From: JABMNT01 sp048262255
Lineage (GTDB): Bacteria; Pseudomonadota; Alphaproteobacteria; Rhodospirillales; Casp-alpha2
Assembly: GCA_048262255.1 (NCBI GenBank)
Contig: JBLXFH010000006.1
Coordinates: 1-64,000, forward strand
Reading direction: 5' to 3'
Length of the DNA: 64,000 nucleotides
Shown here piece after piece: positions 61,882 through 64,000 of the stretch. The position numbers and the translations under genes are program-made. The notes under the pieces are model-generated. The model saw only the letters and a list, made by a program, of their open reading frames with translations, searched no databases and had not been told where the DNA came from. Numbering within the stretch: the stretch's first letter is position 1; every line of letters begins with the position of its first letter.

Positions 61882-61967
61882 TCCAGGCCGTCTGAGTTAA
61901 AGACGAATACGCCGGGTCCCTGACCTATCCACATGTAGAACGCTGTGGACTTTATTGCCAGAACGGT

Positions 61968-62123
61968 ATGCGCTATTGCCAGGATATGAATGTCCTGATG
62001 CAACGTTTTCGCGTGTCTGCGTATTGGGGAAGCATTGCATTAGGAGGCTTGGTTTTCTTGTGCGAAAGCTTACTGAAACTTATCCCGGTTGTCTTAAAAG
62101 AACGTAAACAGGAGCCAAAGTAG
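61968..62123 (+). CDS. Possible small membrane protein (51 aa)
   Basis: A short frame reads MRYCQDMNVLMQRFRVSAYW, then a probable membrane helix GSIALGGLVFLCESLLKL and a basic tail KERKQEPK. ATG 61986 is an alternative start. The frame is open back to 61896, where an in-frame TGA separates it from an ATG at 61878 that overlaps the stop of the upstream gene. It could be a real small protein, or the 3' remnant of a slightly longer ATGA-coupled gene. No clear ribosome site and no recognised family. Confidence 0.35.
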   Translation: MRYCQDMNVLMQRFRVSAYWGSIALGGLVFLCESLLKLIPVVLKERKQEPK

Positions 62124-62130
62124 AGACTGC

Positions 62131-64000
62131 TTAGAATTGAGACTGGGATAGCTGCTGATTGATCTTATCGAAGACGTTTCCCCAAGTTTCATGGGTGTTG
62201 CGTTGGAAAAACCGGACATTCGGCCCTCTTGGGGCCAGCAGAAAGTTGTTCCACGGGCTCTGTCGCCAGGAAACGACCCAGGTGGGCGTACCAACACCGG
62301 CGGTAATGGCAGCAACGGCCGTTGATACGGATATGGCCAGATCGAGGGCCTTTGACAGAGCCGCCACATCATCTAGATCGTTGAACTGGTCAAGATCATC
62401 AAAATTATGGACGGTCGCGCCAAAAGCGTGCTGCACGGCCGATATGTCATCTTCAAAATCGGTACTCTGCAAGTTGATGAAAACGGGTGTCTGCTGTTTA
62501 AACAGTTTAGCCCAGTCCTTGATTTGCGTATAATTGGGCGACCGACGCAGTGTGATCACGGGGCTTTTCCAACTGATACCGACAAACGGACCATCGCCCA
62601 GGGTTTTCAGTCGCTTGCGCCAATAATCCACACGCTCTGGATTGGGAACCAGAAAAGCTTCAATGGGCGCTTCATTTGATGGGTTCTCAAGAAAATATCT
62701 GAACAAGCTGCCCATAGGCAGGTGTGTGTCGAAGTCTGACGGTACGGTATCGGAAGCCAAGTTATCGGCCCGCACTTCGACATCCGGAAAGGAGCGCTTG
62801 AACAGGGCCACAAGCTTTTGTGGCGGCGCCACGATACACCGTCCTGTCCGGTTGGCTGCAATGGGCAGGCATGATGACCATATGGTCATGTCCTGGGGGC
62901 CTTGCTCTGCCCAGATATAAAGCCGTTTGTCATCCAATGGGGTTTCGCCATTCCAAAGCGGTTGGCGGATTTGTTTGATTCTTTCCGTAAAGAAGCGATT
63001 GCGCAGCCGCCATTCGTTTTCGATCAAACCCTGTTTGGCCTCCCCTTTGGCAAACAGGGCAAAGGCCAGGTTCGCATGGCTGGCTTCATAATCCGGTTTG
63101 ATCGAAATGGCTTTTTGGTAGCAACGGATCGCCTCATCGGGTTGCCCCTTGTCTTTGTAAATAAGACCCAGGTTGTTATGTCCTTCAATTGAATTCGGCG
63201 CGAGACGGAGGGCTTCGTTGATATGTTTTTGAGCCGCGTCATGATTGCCAAGGTCACGCAGGAGAATCCCAAGATTGATCATGGCTTCCGGGTATTCCGG
63301 CTTTACTGTCAGGGCTTTTTCGTAGGCGGCTTTAGCATCTGTCGGCTGGTTGAGGGTTTTGAATAAATTGCCAATTTCAAATTGCACTTCCGCCACATTG
63401 GGGGCCAGAGAGCTCAATTGCTGATAGGCGTCAATAGCCGCTTTAAGTTGTCCCGTGTCCTTGTAGGCGTTGGCGAGGTGATTATAGGCTTCGGCATACG
63501 TTGGGTTGAGGTTGGTGGCTTCCAGAAATGCAGACACGGCATCGCTGAACGCACCCGTCGCGCTCAAGGCTGTACCCAGGCTGAAATGAAACCCGGCATT
63601 TTTTGGCTGCAAAGCAATGGCTTTTTGGCAATACGGGATAGCCTGCTGCGGTTCGCCCATCTGTTGTAAAACCTGCCCAAGACTATAATAGGCCGTGGTA
63701 TATTCCGGATTAAATCCGAGCACCTTCTGGTAGCTGGTTGCGGCTTCTGCATAGAGGCCTTTGTCGACAAGGGCCGTGCCCAGGTTGAAATGGGCGTCAA
63801 TGAAATCGGGTTTATAGGTGAGCGCGTTTTGGTAAGCGATCATTGCCTCGTCAAGTCGACGCAAAGCCCGCAAGGCTGTGCCCAGATTGTTATAGGCTTC
63901 GGCGAAGTCCGGTTTGATGGCGATAGCTCGGTTGATCAGATCAATCGCCTGGTCATATTTGCCCGACTGCAGGGCAATAACGCCAAGAAGGTGAAGGGCG
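62131..64000 (-). CDS. TPR protein with GT9-like domain (EQGPxD subtype), 5' end outside the window
   Basis: The frame is open to the right edge and TPR sequence continues there (LGVIALQSGKYDQAIDLINR near the edge), so the true start is beyond 64000. At least nine TPR units precede the GT9-like domain, which starts near 62935 with KRLYIWAEQGPQDMTIWSSC and contains VGISWKSPVITLRRSPNY, LAISVSTAVAAITAGVGTPT and SPWNNFLL. These markers pair it with the gene at 10082-11899 rather than with the nearer TPR genes. It is convergent with the flagellin operon. Confidence 0.85.
   Translation of the reverse strand, partial: ALHLLGVIALQSGKYDQAIDLINRAIAIKPDFAEAYNNLGTALRALRRLDEAMIAYQNALTYKPDFIDAHFNLGTALVDKGLYAEAATSYQKVLGFNPEYTTAYYSLGQVLQQMGEPQQAIPYCQKAIALQPKNAGFHFSLGTALSATGAFSDAVSAFLEATNLNPTYAEAYNHLANAYKDTGQLKAAIDAYQQLSSLAPNVAEVQFEIGNLFKTLNQPTDAKAAYEKALTVKPEYPEAMINLGILLRDLGNHDAAQKHINEALRLAPNSIEGHNNLGLIYKDKGQPDEAIRCYQKAISIKPDYEASHANLAFALFAKGEAKQGLIENEWRLRNRFFTERIKQIRQPLWNGETPLDDKRLYIWAEQGPQDMTIWSSCLPIAANRTGRCIVAPPQKLVALFKRSFPDVEVRADNLASDTVPSDFDTHLPMGSLFRYFLENPSNEAPIEAFLVPNPERVDYWRKRLKTLGDGPFVGISWKSPVITLRRSPNYTQIKDWAKLFKQQTPVFINLQSTDFEDDISAVQHAFGATVHNFDDLDQFNDLDDVAALSKALDLAISVSTAVAAITAGVGTPTWVVSWRQSPWNNFLLAPRGPNVRFFQRNTHETWGNVFDKINQQLSQSQF

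Overview
The window comes from an alphaproteobacterium, probably Rhodospirillales-like. The support is the combination of sciP (a CtrA-system regulator), the FlbT/FlaF flagellin regulators and the hook and MS-ring gene types. This is an inference from gene content; no marker RNA is present. The theme is the flagellum and a very large gene set that probably builds and attaches glycans to it.

Layout. (1) 1-9.9 kb is flagellar: the fliG start, fliF and sciP, then a fliK-flgD-flgE operon with a well-matched sigma-54 promoter ahead of fliK. A TPR-transferase gene sits between the two blocks. (2) 10.1-21.2 kb is a run of TPR proteins with catalytic C-termini: one heptosyltransferase-like (GT9-like), two O-GlcNAc-transferase-like (GT41) and two sulfotransferases. 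(3) 21.3-39.2 kb is a plus-strand sugar-modification region, visibly more AT-rich than its surroundings. It holds two SDR epimerase/dehydratases, four methyltransferases, a DegT aminotransferase, a WbuC-type cupin, a GNAT, a radical SAM/SPASM protein, a split transketolase, a HAD phosphatase, an APH-like kinase and a medium-chain dehydrogenase. Two copies of an unrecognised protein family lie at 21.3 and 31.0 kb. (4) 39.3-47.8 kb is on the minus strand: a 2OG-Fe(II) oxygenase, a MaoC/SDR fusion, an acyl carrier protein, an FkbH-like protein, a TPR-GT9 protein, a sugar nucleotidyltransferase and a fused nucleotidyltransferase-kinase with the reverse of the HldE domain order. (5) 48.2-56.3 kb holds four more TPR-GT9 genes in tandem. 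(6) 56.8-61.9 kb holds a giant 1227-aa flagellin, flbT, flaF and a small FlaG-like gene. (7) A final TPR-GT9 gene runs off the right edge.

Working model (inference). The central genes make one or more activated, unusual sugars or acyl/glyceryl-decorated sugars. The TPR-transferases attach or extend them on flagellar proteins, and the TPR-sulfotransferases may cap them. The hook protein FlgE (915 aa) and the flagellin (1227 aa) are both about twice or more the usual size. They share the same Thr/Ser-rich repeat module, which makes that module a candidate common acceptor surface. At least eleven TPR-transferase paralogues in one locus, together with shared repeats in hook and filament, is the most notable feature of the window.
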